From: Dokdonella sp.
GTDB lineage: Bacteria; Pseudomonadota; Gammaproteobacteria; Xanthomonadales; Rhodanobacteraceae
NCBI RefSeq assembly: GCF_017744955.1
Contig: NZ_JAGIAG010000012.1
Location: 21,289 to 85,288 of the forward strand
Reading direction: 5' to 3'
DNA length: 64,000 bases
Shown here: positions 45,495 through 55,357 of the stretch, piece after piece
How positions within the stretch are numbered: the stretch's first letter is position 1
How the letters are laid out: each line of letters begins with the position of its first letter
Notes under the pieces: generated by a model
Databases searched by the model: none
What the model saw: only the letters and a program-made list of their open reading frames with translations
Told to the model about the DNA's origin: nothing
Position numbers and translations under genes: made by a program

Positions 45495-48400
45495 TCACGC
45501 CCGCCTGGGCGCGCGCAGCGTCTCGACCAGCTTGGCGATCCGCTTCGGCGACACCGATTCGGCCGTGCGCAGCTCCTGCGCGAAGGTCGACACGCGCAAT
45601 TCCTCGATCGCCCAGCGCAGCTCGCTCAGCGCAGCGTCCTCGCCGCCACGTTCGGCGCGCAGCTTCAGGTAGTCGCGCCAGTAGCCCTGCAGCGCGAGCA
45701 TGCGCGCCTGGTCGCGCGCCGGATCCTGGCGCAGGCGCTCCGCGCGCAGCTTCATCGCCTTGAGGTAACGCGGGAATTGCGCGAGACGAGGCTTTTCCAC
45801 GTCGCGCAGGAATCCGGGGGAGAGCAGCTCACCGAGCTGCTCGCGCAGGTCGTCGTAGTTCGCCTTGGCGAAGCCCATCAGCGGCGGCTGCAGCAGCGGC
45901 TGCAGCTCGGCGTAGGCGGCGATGATCGCCTCGGCCTGCGCCAGCCGCTCGACCGCGGCCGGGAACAGGCCGCGCGCGACGGCCTCCTTGGCGTGCTCGA
46001 ACGCGGCGCGCGTGCGGATGTCGGGATCCTGCGCCGCGAACAGCTCGAGCAGCGCGGCTTCGACGAGATCCGTGCGCAACGCTTCGGCCGTGCCGATCGC
46101 CGCCCATTTCAGCATCAGCGCATTGTTCAGCGGCAGCTGCCGGCGCGCCTGCTTGATGCGGTCGGCGAGTGCGCGGCGCAACAACCGTTCGACGCCGCGC
46201 CGATGCTCGAGGCGCGCCTCGTCGTGACGCTCGAACACGCGCAAGGCGACGCTCTCGCCGAGGTCGACCAGCGCCGGGAACGCCGTCAATCCACCGCTGG
46301 AGACGATGCTGGCCGGAATGTCCTCGACGTCGAACGCGTCGAGGCCCTCGCGCGTCAGCTCGACGTCGGCGCGCTGCGAAAACGCGACACGCGCCGCGCC
46401 GGTCCACTGCGCCTGGATCGCGGCGAGATCGCGGCTCTCCACCAGGGTCGCGCCGCGCTCGTCGTAGACGCGAAAATTCATCGTGAGGTGCGGCGGCAGC
46501 TCGACGCCGGCGAAATCCGCCGCGCCGACCGCGACGCCGGTGACCCGCTGCAGATAACGCGCGAGCGCCGCGAACAGCGGCTCGTCGCGCGGCGCCTCGG
46601 CTTCGGCGAAGGCGCGGGCGAAATCCGGTGCCGGCACGAAATTGCGCCGCAGCGCCTTCGGCAGGCCGCGGATCGCCTCGGCGACCTTTTCCGCGAGCAG
46701 ACCCGGAACCAGCCATTCGCAACGCGCCGCCGGCACCGCGTTCACCAATGCGAGCGGCACCTGCATCGTCACGCCGTCGGCGGGGTCGCCGGGCAGGAAG
46801 CGGTAGGACACGCGCAGCGGATGACCGGCGAGTTCGAGCTGCGCCGGGAAATCGCGCGCTCCGACACCGGGTGATTCGCCCATCACGTCGGCCAGCGACC
46901 AGTGCAAGGCCGCCTGCTCGGCCGGCGACGCCCTGCGGTACCAGGCGTCGAGCGCCACGCTCGTGTACACGTCGTCGGGCAGCTTGCCGGCGAAGAACGC
47001 CGCCAGCTCCTCGTCGCCGAGCAGGAGGCCGCTGCGGCGACGCTTGGCCTCGATCTCGCGCGCCTCGGCCAGCACGCGCGCGTTGGCACGCACGAAATCG
47101 GCGCGCGCGTCGATCTCGCAGCGCGCGAGCGCTTCCCGCGCGAAGATCTCGTGCGCGCGGTGCGGATCCTGTGCGCCGAACTGCACCGGACGCTTCTCCA
47201 CCAGCGTCAGTCCGAACAGCGTGACCTGCTCGAACGCGATCACCGCGCCGCGCTTGCGCGACCAGTGCGCATCGCGCCAGCTCTTCTTGACCAGATGCGC
47301 CGCCTGCTGCTCGATCCAGATCGGCTCGACGCGCGCGCACAGCATCGCGTAGACCTTGGCGAGGTCGAGGATCTGCCCGGCCAGGAGCCATTGCGGCGGC
47401 GACTTGGCCAGGGCCGATCCGGGAAAGATCGCGAACTTGCGCTCACGCGTGCCGCGGTACTGGTTGCGCTCGTCCTTCAATCCGACCTGGGTCGGCCAGC
47501 CGGACAGAAGGCAGCGGTGGATCGCCTCGTAGTCGTCGGCGACCGGGTCGGCGGCAGCGGCCGCCGCGCGCGGCTGCGCGACGGCGCCTTTCGCCGGCTT
47601 GGACGTGGCTGCCTGCGGCTTGCGTGTTCCGCCGACGCCCGCTTCCCCGCCGCCGATTCCCGGTTCCTGCGCCAGCACCAGCAGCTGCCGATGCAGCTCG
47701 CGCCACTCGCGCATGCGCAGGAACGACAGGAAGCGCGCGTGGCACCAGTCGCGCAGCTTGGACTGCGTCAGCTCCTCGTGCGCGCCGGCGTACGCGACCC
47801 ACAGCTTGAGCACGCTCATGAAATCGGATTTCGGATCGACGAACTCCGCGTGGGCGGCATCGGCCTGCTGGCGCGCGTCGGCCGGACGTTCGCGCGGATC
47901 CTGCACGCTCAGGAAGGCGGCCAGCACCAGCAGTTCGCGCGTCGCGCCGCGGCGTTCGGCTTCCACCAGCATGCGGCCGAGCGCCACGTCGATCGGCAGG
48001 CGCGCCATCACGCGGCCGATGTCGGTGAGCTGCTTCCGGTCGTCCACAGCGCCGAGTTCGGCCAGTCGCCGGTAACCGTCGCCGATCGCGCGCTCGCCCG
48101 GCGCTTCCACGAACGGGAAGTCGGCCGGGTCGCCGAGCTTCAGCGCGAGCATGCGCAAGATCACGCCGGCCAGCGACGAGCGCAGGATTTCCGGATCGGT
48201 GTAGCGCGGCCGCTGCAGGTAGTCGTCCTCGCCGTACAGGCGATAGCAGATGCCCGGACCGACGCGGCCGCAGCGGCCCTTGCGCTGGTCGGCGGCGGCT
48301 TGCGCGATCGGTTCGATGTGCAGGCGTTCGAGCTGGTTGCGCGGGCTGTAGCGCTTGACGCGCGCGGTGCCGGTGTCGATCACGTAGCGGATGCGCGGCA

Positions 48401-49574
48401 CCGTCAGCGAGGTCTCGGCGACGTTGGTGGCGAGCACGATCCTCCGCTGCGGACCGGGCTTGAACACGCGGTCCTGTTCGGCCGCGGACAGGCGCGCGTA
48501 CAGCGCGAGCACCTCGGTTTCGCGGTATTTGCGCCGCGACAGCGCAAGGTGCGCGTCGCGGATCTCGCGCTCGCCGGGCAGGAACACCAGCACGTCGCCG
48601 CGAGGATCCTCGTGGGTGATCTCGTCGGCGACGGCGATGATCTGCTCGGACAGCGAAAGATCGTTGCGGCCTCCCCTCGCCCCGCCATCGGCGTCCGCCT
48701 CGGCCGTGCGCGACGACTTCGCCCCGCCCTCCCGCTCGGCGGCGGAGGGACGGCTGCGGCGGCCGGCGGCCGCGATCTCCTCCAGGGGTCGCCAGCGCAC
48801 CTCGACCGGGTAAGTCCGCCCCTCGACCTCGACCACCGGCGCGCCGCCGAAATGTTCGGCGAAGCGCGCGGTGTCGATCGTCGCCGAGGTCACGATCAGC
48901 TTGAGGTCGCGCCGCTTCGCCAGCAGCCGCTTCAGGTAGCCGAGCAGGAAGTCGATGTTGAGGCTGCGCTCGTGCGCCTCGTCGAGGATGATCGTGTCGT
49001 AGGCGCTGAGCCAGGCGTCGCCTTGCGTCTCGGCGAGCAGGATGCCGTCGGTCATGAACTTGATCAGCGCGTTGTCGCCGACCTGCTCGGCGAAGCGCAC
49101 CTGGAAGCCGACCAGCTCGCCGACCTGGCCGCCGAGCTCGCTGGCGACGCGGCGAGCCACCGTGCGCGCGGCGATGCGGCGCGGCTGGGTGCAGCCGATC
49201 AGGCCGGCCGTGCCGCGGCCGGCGGCGAGGCAGAGCTTGGGCAGCTGCGTGGTCTTGCCCGAGCCGGTCTCGCCGGCGAGCACGACGACCTGGTGCTTGC
49301 GGATCAGCTCGACGATCTCGTCGGCGCGCGCGGCGATCGGCAGGGATTCGTCGATGCGGATTTCCGGTGCGCGCGCGGCGCGCGCGGCACGGCGCGCCTT
49401 CGACGCGGCGACGTCGGCGCGCAGCGCTTCGAGCGCGGCGGCCTCGGGTTTTTCGCGCAGGCGGCGCCAGCGTGCCAGCAGGCGACCGAAGTCGCGCGCC
49501 ATGACGTGGTCGAGTTCGGCGCGCGGAAGAAAGGAATCGGGCATGGAACGGATCGTGGAACGCGAGCGGTGCAT
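45495..49574 (-). CDS. hrpA: ATP-dependent RNA helicase HrpA
   Basis: 1359 residues, slightly longer than E. coli HrpA. DEAH-box helicase: Walker A AGETGSGKTTQ, DEAH in IILDEAHERSLN, SAT motif VTSATID, and 'RRIVLATNVAETSLTVPRIR' and 'QRKGRCGRVGPGICYRLYGE', then HA2, OB-fold and the C-terminal DUF3418 region. Two low-complexity inserts are seen: about 35 residues between the RecA domains (GRRSRPSAAEREGGAKSSRT at its core) and an Ala/Gly/Lys-rich stretch in the middle (GGGEAGVGGTRKPQAATSKP). The start could instead be the ATG at 49544. Cytosolic; acts on stalled translation complexes. Confidence 0.96.
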   Translation of the reverse strand: MHRSRSTIRSMPDSFLPRAELDHVMARDFGRLLARWRRLREKPEAAALEALRADVAASKARRAARAARAPEIRIDESLPIAARADEIVELIRKHQVVVLAGETGSGKTTQLPKLCLAAGRGTAGLIGCTQPRRIAARTVARRVASELGGQVGELVGFQVRFAEQVGDNALIKFMTDGILLAETQGDAWLSAYDTIILDEAHERSLNIDFLLGYLKRLLAKRRDLKLIVTSATIDTARFAEHFGGAPVVEVEGRTYPVEVRWRPLEEIAAAGRRSRPSAAEREGGAKSSRTAEADADGGARGGRNDLSLSEQIIAVADEITHEDPRGDVLVFLPGEREIRDAHLALSRRKYRETEVLALYARLSAAEQDRVFKPGPQRRIVLATNVAETSLTVPRIRYVIDTGTARVKRYSPRNQLERLHIEPIAQAAADQRKGRCGRVGPGICYRLYGEDDYLQRPRYTDPEILRSSLAGVILRMLALKLGDPADFPFVEAPGERAIGDGYRRLAELGAVDDRKQLTDIGRVMARLPIDVALGRMLVEAERRGATRELLVLAAFLSVQDPRERPADARQQADAAHAEFVDPKSDFMSVLKLWVAYAGAHEELTQSKLRDWCHARFLSFLRMREWRELHRQLLVLAQEPGIGGGEAGVGGTRKPQAATSKPAKGAVAQPRAAAAAADPVADDYEAIHRCLLSGWPTQVGLKDERNQYRGTRERKFAIFPGSALAKSPPQWLLAGQILDLAKVYAMLCARVEPIWIEQQAAHLVKKSWRDAHWSRKRGAVIAFEQVTLFGLTLVEKRPVQFGAQDPHRAHEIFAREALARCEIDARADFVRANARVLAEAREIEAKRRRSGLLLGDEELAAFFAGKLPDDVYTSVALDAWYRRASPAEQAALHWSLADVMGESPGVGARDFPAQLELAGHPLRVSYRFLPGDPADGVTMQVPLALVNAVPAARCEWLVPGLLAEKVAEAIRGLPKALRRNFVPAPDFARAFAEAEAPRDEPLFAALARYLQRVTGVAVGAADFAGVELPPHLTMNFRVYDERGATLVESRDLAAIQAQWTGAARVAFSQRADVELTREGLDAFDVEDIPASIVSSGGLTAFPALVDLGESVALRVFERHDEARLEHRRGVERLLRRALADRIKQARRQLPLNNALMLKWAAIGTAEALRTDLVEAALLELFAAQDPDIRTRAAFEHAKEAVARGLFPAAVERLAQAEAIIAAYAELQPLLQPPLMGFAKANYDDLREQLGELLSPGFLRDVEKPRLAQFPRYLKAMKLRAERLRQDPARDQARMLALQGYWRDYLKLRAERGGEDAALSELRWAIEELRVSTFAQELRTAESVSPKRIAKLVETLRAPRRA

Positions 49575-49671
49575 GATAGCCGCGGTCGATCGCCGCGATA
49601 CGAAGGTTTCATTTCCCAGGCGATGGCCGGCACGCTAGGCTTCCCGCCTCTTCACGCACGGAGGTCGCGTC

Positions 49672-50139
49672 ATGGCCATCGACATCGGCATCGCCAAGAA
49701 GGACCGCGAGAGCATCGCGAAGAACCTGTCCAAGCTGCTCGCCGACACCTATTCGCTGTACCTGAAGACGCACAGCTTCCACTGGAACGTCACCGGCACG
49801 ATGTTCAACACGCTGCACCTGATGTTCGAGACCCAGTACAACGAATTGTGGACGGCGGCGGACGTGATCGCCGAGCGCATCCGCGCGCTCGACGTCTACG
49901 CGCCCGGCTCCTACACGCAGTTCGGCAAGCTGACCGCGATCGGCGAGGAAACCGGCGTACCGGACTGGAAGGGCATGGTGCAGCAGCTCGTCGACGGCCA
50001 CGAGACGGTCGCCCGCACCGCGCGCGACGTGTTCAAGGCCGCCGACAAGGCCGACGACCAGCCCACCGCCGACCTCGCCACGCAACGCATGCAGGAGCAC
50101 GAGAAGACCGCCTGGATGCTGCGCTCGCTGCTGAAGTGA
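49672..50139 (+). CDS. dps: Dps family ferritin-like DNA-protection protein
   Basis: 155 residues, the usual length, with SD GGAGG 8 bases before ATG. It shows the Dps signature 'KTHSFHWNVTGTMFNTLHLM' and 'YNELWTAADVIAERIRALD', which supply the inter-subunit ferroxidase His and acidic ligands. Forms dodecamers that oxidise and store iron, protecting DNA from peroxide. The N-terminal tail is short and has a few lysines, so DNA binding may be weak. Convergent with the ThrE-like exporter gene. Confidence 0.95.
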   Translation: MAIDIGIAKKDRESIAKNLSKLLADTYSLYLKTHSFHWNVTGTMFNTLHLMFETQYNELWTAADVIAERIRALDVYAPGSYTQFGKLTAIGEETGVPDWKGMVQQLVDGHETVARTARDVFKAADKADDQPTADLATQRMQEHEKTAWMLRSLLK

Positions 50140-50155
50140 ACCGCGCGCCGCCGCG

Positions 50156-51421
50156 TCAGAGCTTGCGGCGCGGCGGCACCAGCAGATCGCCGAACAGCAG
50201 CCCGGCGACGATCGCGATCAGCAGCGTCACCAGCGTGATCGCGGTGTGGAAGCCGAGCTGCACGTCGTTCTCGAACACGAAACTCAGCGTGCGGAAACCG
50301 ACGCTGCCCGGCACCAGCAGGATGATGCCGGGCTCGCGCACCAGCGCGCCGGGCCGGTCGGTCAGGCGCGCGAACAGGTTGCTCGCGGCGCCGATCGCCA
50401 CGCTGCCGAGGAAGGTGCCGAACGCCGGCGACACGCGCGTGCCGGCGAGCTGCGTGCAGGCGTAGCCGAGCAGCACGGCCGCGACCACCACCGGCACGTG
50501 GCGCAGCGGGCTCTTGAACAGCACCGCGAACGACAGCGCCGCCGCGACCACCGCGCCCCATTCGATCGCCGAGCTCAGCCCCGCGCCGTCGTGCTGCCGC
50601 GGCAGGATGCCGAGCAGGGTGCAGGCCTGCACTGCGACGACGGTGCCGAAGGTCAGCTTCAGCAAGGTCGAGACCGCGCCCATCATGCGCGCGGTGCCGG
50701 AGATCAGGTGCTGGGTCGACAGTTCGCGCACGGCGGTGGTCAGCGTCATGCCCGGCATCAGCACGATCAGGCTGGCGATCACCACCGAACGCAGCGCCAG
50801 CGGCACGATCCAGGCCGCCACCGCGGTGGCGATCGCGGTGGCGAGGAAGGCCGACACCGCCTCGGCGGCCGGACTGAACGAGGCCCAGCGCTGCGCCGCC
50901 AGCGCGACCAGGCCCATGAAGAGGCCGATCAGGCCGGCCACGCCGGCCTCGACCCAGCCGGAATGCAGGATGATCGCGATCGCCGCCGCGGCGACGCCGT
51001 AGCTGAACACGGTGGCGACGTTCGACAGCAGCCGCGGCCGCCGCACGCCGACCTCGCGCAGCAGACGGCGGCCTTCGGCCAGACCGATCTCGCCGGCGAT
51101 CACGCGATTGGCGATCTCGTCGGTGCGGCACAGCGCCTTCAGGTTGACCTCGCCCGGCGGCAGGCGCACGACCTGGGTCACCTCGGCCACGTCGTCGTCG
51201 CTGCTGGCGAGGTCGGAGAACGACATCACGATCGAGGTCGGCGTCGACAGCACGTTGCAGACCAGCCCCAGGCGCGCGCTGACCAGATTGACCACGTCTT
51301 CCAGGCGCGGCGCCGCCGTGCCGTACTCGTGCAGGCGGCGCGCGAGCTCGACCACGAAGCCGATGCGTGTCTTCAGCGGAACTTCGCCGCCGATCGGTTT
51401 GCTGATTTGGCCGTTGCCCAT
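50156..51421 (-). CDS. ThrE-like threonine/serine exporter family protein
   Basis: 421 residues from the ATG at 51421; upstream in-frame ATGs (to 51493) would leave only 37 bp to the divergent gene and add non-conserved residues. N-terminal ThrE domain ('FVVELARRLHEYGTAAPRLE'), followed by about ten transmembrane helices in two halves, the second ThrE_2-like ('GAVVAAALSFAVLFKSPLRH'). LMPGMTLTTAVREL and 'VPGSVGFRTL' are typical. Predicted inner-membrane export of Thr/Ser; substrate not proven. Confidence 0.88.
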   Translation of the reverse strand: MGNGQISKPIGGEVPLKTRIGFVVELARRLHEYGTAAPRLEDVVNLVSARLGLVCNVLSTPTSIVMSFSDLASSDDDVAEVTQVVRLPPGEVNLKALCRTDEIANRVIAGEIGLAEGRRLLREVGVRRPRLLSNVATVFSYGVAAAAIAIILHSGWVEAGVAGLIGLFMGLVALAAQRWASFSPAAEAVSAFLATAIATAVAAWIVPLALRSVVIASLIVLMPGMTLTTAVRELSTQHLISGTARMMGAVSTLLKLTFGTVVAVQACTLLGILPRQHDGAGLSSAIEWGAVVAAALSFAVLFKSPLRHVPVVVAAVLLGYACTQLAGTRVSPAFGTFLGSVAIGAASNLFARLTDRPGALVREPGIILLVPGSVGFRTLSFVFENDVQLGFHTAITLVTLLIAIVAGLLFGDLLVPPRRKL

Positions 51422-51530
51422 CCCTGCAATGATGCCGTGAATTCGCTCGACGACACCACGCATGAAGCATTGTTGAAGAATTCGGTTGGGCAATCTCCCG
51501 GTCCGCGCCGCACCCTGCTAGCCTTGCGCG

Positions 51531-52640
51531 ATGACGACGACGGGCACGGCCACGCTTCAGCGCAGTGCGGACGGCGAATTCGTCGCCGCCTCCGGCGATT
51601 GGACCTTGGCCGGCGCACCGGCGCTCGGCGCGCTGGTCGCCGACCTGCGCCGCCGTGTCAGCCGCGGCGTGCGCATCGACGCCGCCGGCATCGGCCGCAT
51701 CGACACCGCCGGCGCCGAGCTGCTGCTCGACCTCGCCGACGGCGGCGAAGTCGGCGGCCTCGACGCCAATCGCCGCGCCCTGCTCGACGCCGTCGCCAAG
51801 GTGCGCCACGCGCCGGTTTCCATGCCGCCGCGGCGGCCGAGCCTGATCGCCCTGTTCGAACGCACCGGCCGCGCCGCCGAACAGGTCTGGTTGAACGCCT
51901 ATCGCCTGCTCGGCTTCATCGGCCTGATCCTGGTGACGCTGGTGCGCACCGTCCCCGATCCGCGCCGCTGGCGTCCGACCGCGCTCGCGTTCCATCTCGA
52001 GCAGGCCGGCCTCAACGCGGTGCCGATCGTGGTGCTGCTGAACTTCCTGATCGGCGCGGTCGTCGCCTTCCTCGGCGCGACGGTGCTGAAGGATTTCGGC
52101 GCCACCATCTTCACGGTCGAGCTGATCGGCTTCTCGTTCCTGCGCGAGTTCGGCGTGCTGCTGACCGCGATCCTGATCGCCGGCCGCTCCGGCAGCGCGT
52201 TCACCGCGCAGATCGGCTCGATGAAATCGCGCGAGGAGGTCGACGCGATCCGCACGCTCGGCCTCGATCCGATCGAAGTGCTGGTGCTGCCGCGGCTGCT
52301 CGCGCTGCTGATCGCGCTGCCGCTGCTGACCGTGCTGGCGATGCTGGCGGGCATCGTCGGCGGCGCGGTGGTCGGCGCGTTCGCGCTCGACATCTCCTCG
52401 ACGCTGTTCATCACGCGCCTGCAGGACCTCGGTGCGGTGAAGCACTTCTGGGTCGGCATCAGCAAGGCGCCGCTGTTCGCCTTTTTGATCGCCGCGATCG
52501 GCTGCCTGGAAGGCTTCAAGGTGTCCGGCAGCGCCGAGTCGGTCGGCACGCACACGACCTCGAGCGTGGTGCAGGCGATCTTCGTCTCGATCATGGTCGA
52601 TGCGATGGCGGCGATCTTCTTCATGGAGATCGGCATATGA
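51531..52640 (+). CDS. mlaE: MlaE-type phospholipid ABC permease with fused N-terminal STAS domain
   Basis: 369 residues: about 100 N-terminal residues resemble a STAS domain ('VRIDAAGIGRIDTAGAELLL'), followed by the MlaE permease with five or six helices ('RSGSAFTAQIGSMKSREEVD', 'TLGLDPIEVLVLPRLLALLI'). In E. coli the STAS protein MlaB is separate; here it is fused. First gene of mlaE-mlaF-mlaD-lipoprotein, a lipid transport system between the two membranes. Confidence 0.94.
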   Translation: MTTTGTATLQRSADGEFVAASGDWTLAGAPALGALVADLRRRVSRGVRIDAAGIGRIDTAGAELLLDLADGGEVGGLDANRRALLDAVAKVRHAPVSMPPRRPSLIALFERTGRAAEQVWLNAYRLLGFIGLILVTLVRTVPDPRRWRPTALAFHLEQAGLNAVPIVVLLNFLIGAVVAFLGATVLKDFGATIFTVELIGFSFLREFGVLLTAILIAGRSGSAFTAQIGSMKSREEVDAIRTLGLDPIEVLVLPRLLALLIALPLLTVLAMLAGIVGGAVVGAFALDISSTLFITRLQDLGAVKHFWVGISKAPLFAFLIAAIGCLEGFKVSGSAESVGTHTTSSVVQAIFVSIMVDAMAAIFFMEIGI

Positions 52641-52767
52641 CGCTACCCGTGACGGCGCCTAGATGCGTTCCGTCCGCGGGGATGGCGGCCGCGTTCTCCG
52701 TCGTCTTTCCCGCGCCCTGCAAACAGGTCGCTTTCCGGCCGTCGCGCCGACGGCAAGGAACGCCAGC

Positions 52768-53565
52768 GTGACCGCGCCCGAGAACGTGATCACCGTGCGC
52801 GGCCTGCGCAACCAGTTCGGCGCGCAGGTCGTGCACGAGAACCTCGACCTCGACATCCGCCGCGGCGAGATCGTCGGCGTGGTCGGCGGCTCCGGCTCCG
52901 GCAAGTCGGTACTGCTGCGCTCGATCATCGGCCTGAACCGACCGGCCGCCGGCAGCGTCGAGCTGCTCGGCACCGAGATGACCAGCGCGAGCACGGCGCA
53001 GCGCAGCGAGGTCGAGCGCCGCTGCGGCGTGCTGTTCCAGAACGGCGCGCTGTTCTCGTCGCTGACCGTGGCCGAGAACACGATGGTGCCGATGCGCGAG
53101 CATTTCCGCCTGCCGCAGGCGATGATGGCGCGCTTCGCCGCGCTGAAGATCGCCCTGGCCGGCCTGCCGGAGAACGCCGGCGCGAAGTATCCGTCCGAGC
53201 TTTCCGGCGGCATGGTCAAGCGCGCCGCGCTGGCGCGGTCGCTCGCGCTGGATCCGGACATCCTGTTCCTCGACGAGCCGACCGCCGGCCTCGACCCGAT
53301 CGGCGCGGCGGCGTTCGACCAGCTGATCCTGACCCTGCGCGAGAGCCTCGGCCTGACCGTGTTCCTGATCACGCACGATCTCGACACGCTGTACACGATC
53401 TGCGACCGCGTCGCGGTGCTGTCGCAGAAGCGGGTGCTGGTGATCGGCCCGCTGAGCGAGGTCGAACGCTACGACGATCCCTGGGTACAGGAGTACTTCC
53501 AGGGCCCGCGCGGCCGCGCCGCCGAGGCGGCGCAGCAGCGCCTCCACGCCGCACAGCCGCACTGA
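52768..53565 (+). CDS. mlaF: MlaF-type phospholipid ABC transporter ATP-binding protein
   Basis: 265 residues from a GTG at 52768, chosen for its SD (AAGGAA, 7 bases before) and alignment with the family; an ATG at 52663 would add an unrelated 35-residue Arg-rich stretch. Walker A GGSGSGKSVLL, Q-loop FQNGALFSSLT, signature LSGGMVKRAALARSL, Walker B DILFLDEPTAGLDP, H-loop THD. Powers the MlaE permease. Confidence 0.95.
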   Translation: MTAPENVITVRGLRNQFGAQVVHENLDLDIRRGEIVGVVGGSGSGKSVLLRSIIGLNRPAAGSVELLGTEMTSASTAQRSEVERRCGVLFQNGALFSSLTVAENTMVPMREHFRLPQAMMARFAALKIALAGLPENAGAKYPSELSGGMVKRAALARSLALDPDILFLDEPTAGLDPIGAAAFDQLILTLRESLGLTVFLITHDLDTLYTICDRVAVLSQKRVLVIGPLSEVERYDDPWVQEYFQGPRGRAAEAAQQRLHAAQPH

Positions 53566-53590
53566 GACCTTACCGAATCCCGAGAGCCCT

Positions 53591-54535
53591 ATGGAAACCC
53601 GCGCTCACTACGTCATCATCGGTGCCTTCACGATCGGCGTGTTCCTGCTCGCGCTCGGCTTCGTGATGTGGATGTCCAAGTCCGGCACCGACCTGCGCTT
53701 CAACCAGTACGAGATCGAGTTCACCGAGGCCGTCACCGGCCTCTCGGTCGGCGGCCTGGTGCAGTACAACGGAATCAAGGTCGGCGAGGTCTCCGCGCTG
53801 CGGCTGGCGCCCGACGATCCGCGCAAGGTCATCGCGCGCGTGAGCATCGACGCGAACGCGCCGGTGCGCACCGACACGCGCGCCAAGCTCGGCATCCAGG
53901 GCGTCACCGGGCTCGCCTTCATCCAGCTTTCCGGCGGCGCGCCGGGCAATCCGCCGCTGCTGCCGACCAAGGACAATCCGATACCGCGCATCCCGTCGGA
54001 GGAGTCGGCGCTGTCCAAGCTGCTCGCCTCCGGCTCCGACGTGGTCACCAGCGTCAACGACCTGCTGCTGCGCATGAACCAGGTGCTGTCCGAGGAGAAC
54101 GTGCGCCACGTGTCGGCGACGCTCAGCAACATCGACCAGCTCAGCGCGTCGGTGGCCGAGGAGCGCGGCAACATCACGCTGGTGCTCAAGCAGCTGTCGG
54201 AGGCCACCGGCGAGCTCAAGCGCACGCTGGCGGCGGTCAACACCACCGCCGACACGACCAATGCGCTGCTGCGCGACGACGCGCGCGCGGTGCTGCAATC
54301 CACCCAGCGCGCGCTGGCCTCGGCCGACAAGGTGGCCGCCTCCGCCGCGATCCTGCTCGACGACAACCGCGGCGCGATCGACCGCTTCACCAACCAGGGC
54401 CTGCGCCAGATCGGACCGACCGTCGCCGAGCTGCGCGAGACCCTGCGCTCGCTCAAACAGCTCAGCGACAAGCTCAGCGCGTCCGACAGCCTGCTGTTGG
54501 GCCGCGACCAGCCGAAGGAGTACAAGCCGCAATGA
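53591..54535 (+). CDS. mlaD: MlaD-like MCE domain protein
   Basis: 314 residues: an N-terminal membrane anchor (about 8-28), an MCE domain ('LSVGGLVQYNGIKVGEVSAL', 'VRTDTRAKLGIQGVTGLAFI'), and a long helical C-terminus ('LLLRMNQVLSEENVRHVSAT') with repeated LS.. and T/A-rich heptads. Longer than E. coli MlaD, closer to MCE proteins with a coiled-coil tail. It binds lipid in the periplasm as a hexamer. The stop overlaps the next gene's start (ATGA). Confidence 0.93.
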   Translation: METRAHYVIIGAFTIGVFLLALGFVMWMSKSGTDLRFNQYEIEFTEAVTGLSVGGLVQYNGIKVGEVSALRLAPDDPRKVIARVSIDANAPVRTDTRAKLGIQGVTGLAFIQLSGGAPGNPPLLPTKDNPIPRIPSEESALSKLLASGSDVVTSVNDLLLRMNQVLSEENVRHVSATLSNIDQLSASVAEERGNITLVLKQLSEATGELKRTLAAVNTTADTTNALLRDDARAVLQSTQRALASADKVAASAAILLDDNRGAIDRFTNQGLRQIGPTVAELRETLRSLKQLSDKLSASDSLLLGRDQPKEYKPQ

Positions 54536-55167
54536 GGACCGCACGCTTCGCCATCCTGCTGTTCGCCCTCGCCTCGCTCGCCGGCTGCTCCTCGCTGCTC
54601 GGCGTGCAGAGCCGGCCGTTCACGGTCTATTCGCCGAGCTACCACGCACCCGACCCCAGGCCGGCCGGCCCGAGCGTCGACTGGCAGCTGGCGGTCGAGA
54701 CGCCGCTGTCGAGCGAGGCGCTGAACACCTCGCGCATCGTCGTCATGCCGAGCCGCGGCGTGATCGAGGTGATCCCCGGCGCGCGCTGGAGCGATCCGGC
54801 GCCGACCCTGCTGCGGCACATCGTCGTGCAGGGCTTCGAGGAGTCCGGCCGCATCATCGGCGTCGGCAGCTCCGCGGTCGGCCTGCGCGCGGACTATTCG
54901 CTGGTGCTCGACCTGCACGACTTCCAGGCCGAGCTTCGCGACGGCACGGCCTACGCCAAGGTCGGCTTCCATGCGCGCCTGCTCGACTACAGCACCAACC
55001 GCGTGCTCGCCGCACAGGGTTTCGCGGCGGAAATCCCGTTCTCCATCGCCGACCAAGCCGGCGCCTTCGCCGCGTTCGAGACCAGCGTGAGCCGGACCGT
55101 GACGGAGCTGGTCGAATGGACCCTGCGCGAAGGCAACGCGGCGCGCACGAAAACCTCGCCGAAATAG
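54532..55167 (+). CDS. ABC-type transport auxiliary lipoprotein (PqiC-like)
   Basis: 211 residues, lipobox LAGC (Cys18) after a hydrophobic signal, then the ABC_trans_aux domain: 'VDWQLAVETPLSSEALNTSR', 'ARWSDPAPTLLRHIVVQGFE' and 'DYSLVLDLHDFQAELRDGTA'. The family supplies the outer-membrane end of MCE systems (PqiC/LetC type). Start codon overlaps the MlaD stop, so translation is coupled. This operon has no mlaC gene; the lipoprotein may take that role. Confidence 0.9.
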   Translation: MRTARFAILLFALASLAGCSSLLGVQSRPFTVYSPSYHAPDPRPAGPSVDWQLAVETPLSSEALNTSRIVVMPSRGVIEVIPGARWSDPAPTLLRHIVVQGFEESGRIIGVGSSAVGLRADYSLVLDLHDFQAELRDGTAYAKVGFHARLLDYSTNRVLAAQGFAAEIPFSIADQAGAFAAFETSVSRTVTELVEWTLREGNAARTKTSPK

Positions 55168-55357
55168 TTCCCCGCCGGGCGGATCGCAGCGACAATACGC
55201 CGTCCGCCCGCTTCGCCTTCGCCGCTTTCTTCGCGCGAATGCGGAGGCGGTCGGCGTCCTCCACCGGGTGTCCCCGCTCCGTTCGCGCCCTCCCGCCAGG
55301 CGGCGGGAACGCATCGGCACGGCATCCGGCCAGATCGCGCGAGTCCCCGACAGCCCC

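Noticed and set aside
52663..52767. Upstream ATG for mlaF
   Set aside because: It adds an Arg-rich stretch unlike the family, while the GTG at 52768 has a good SD and matches the family start.
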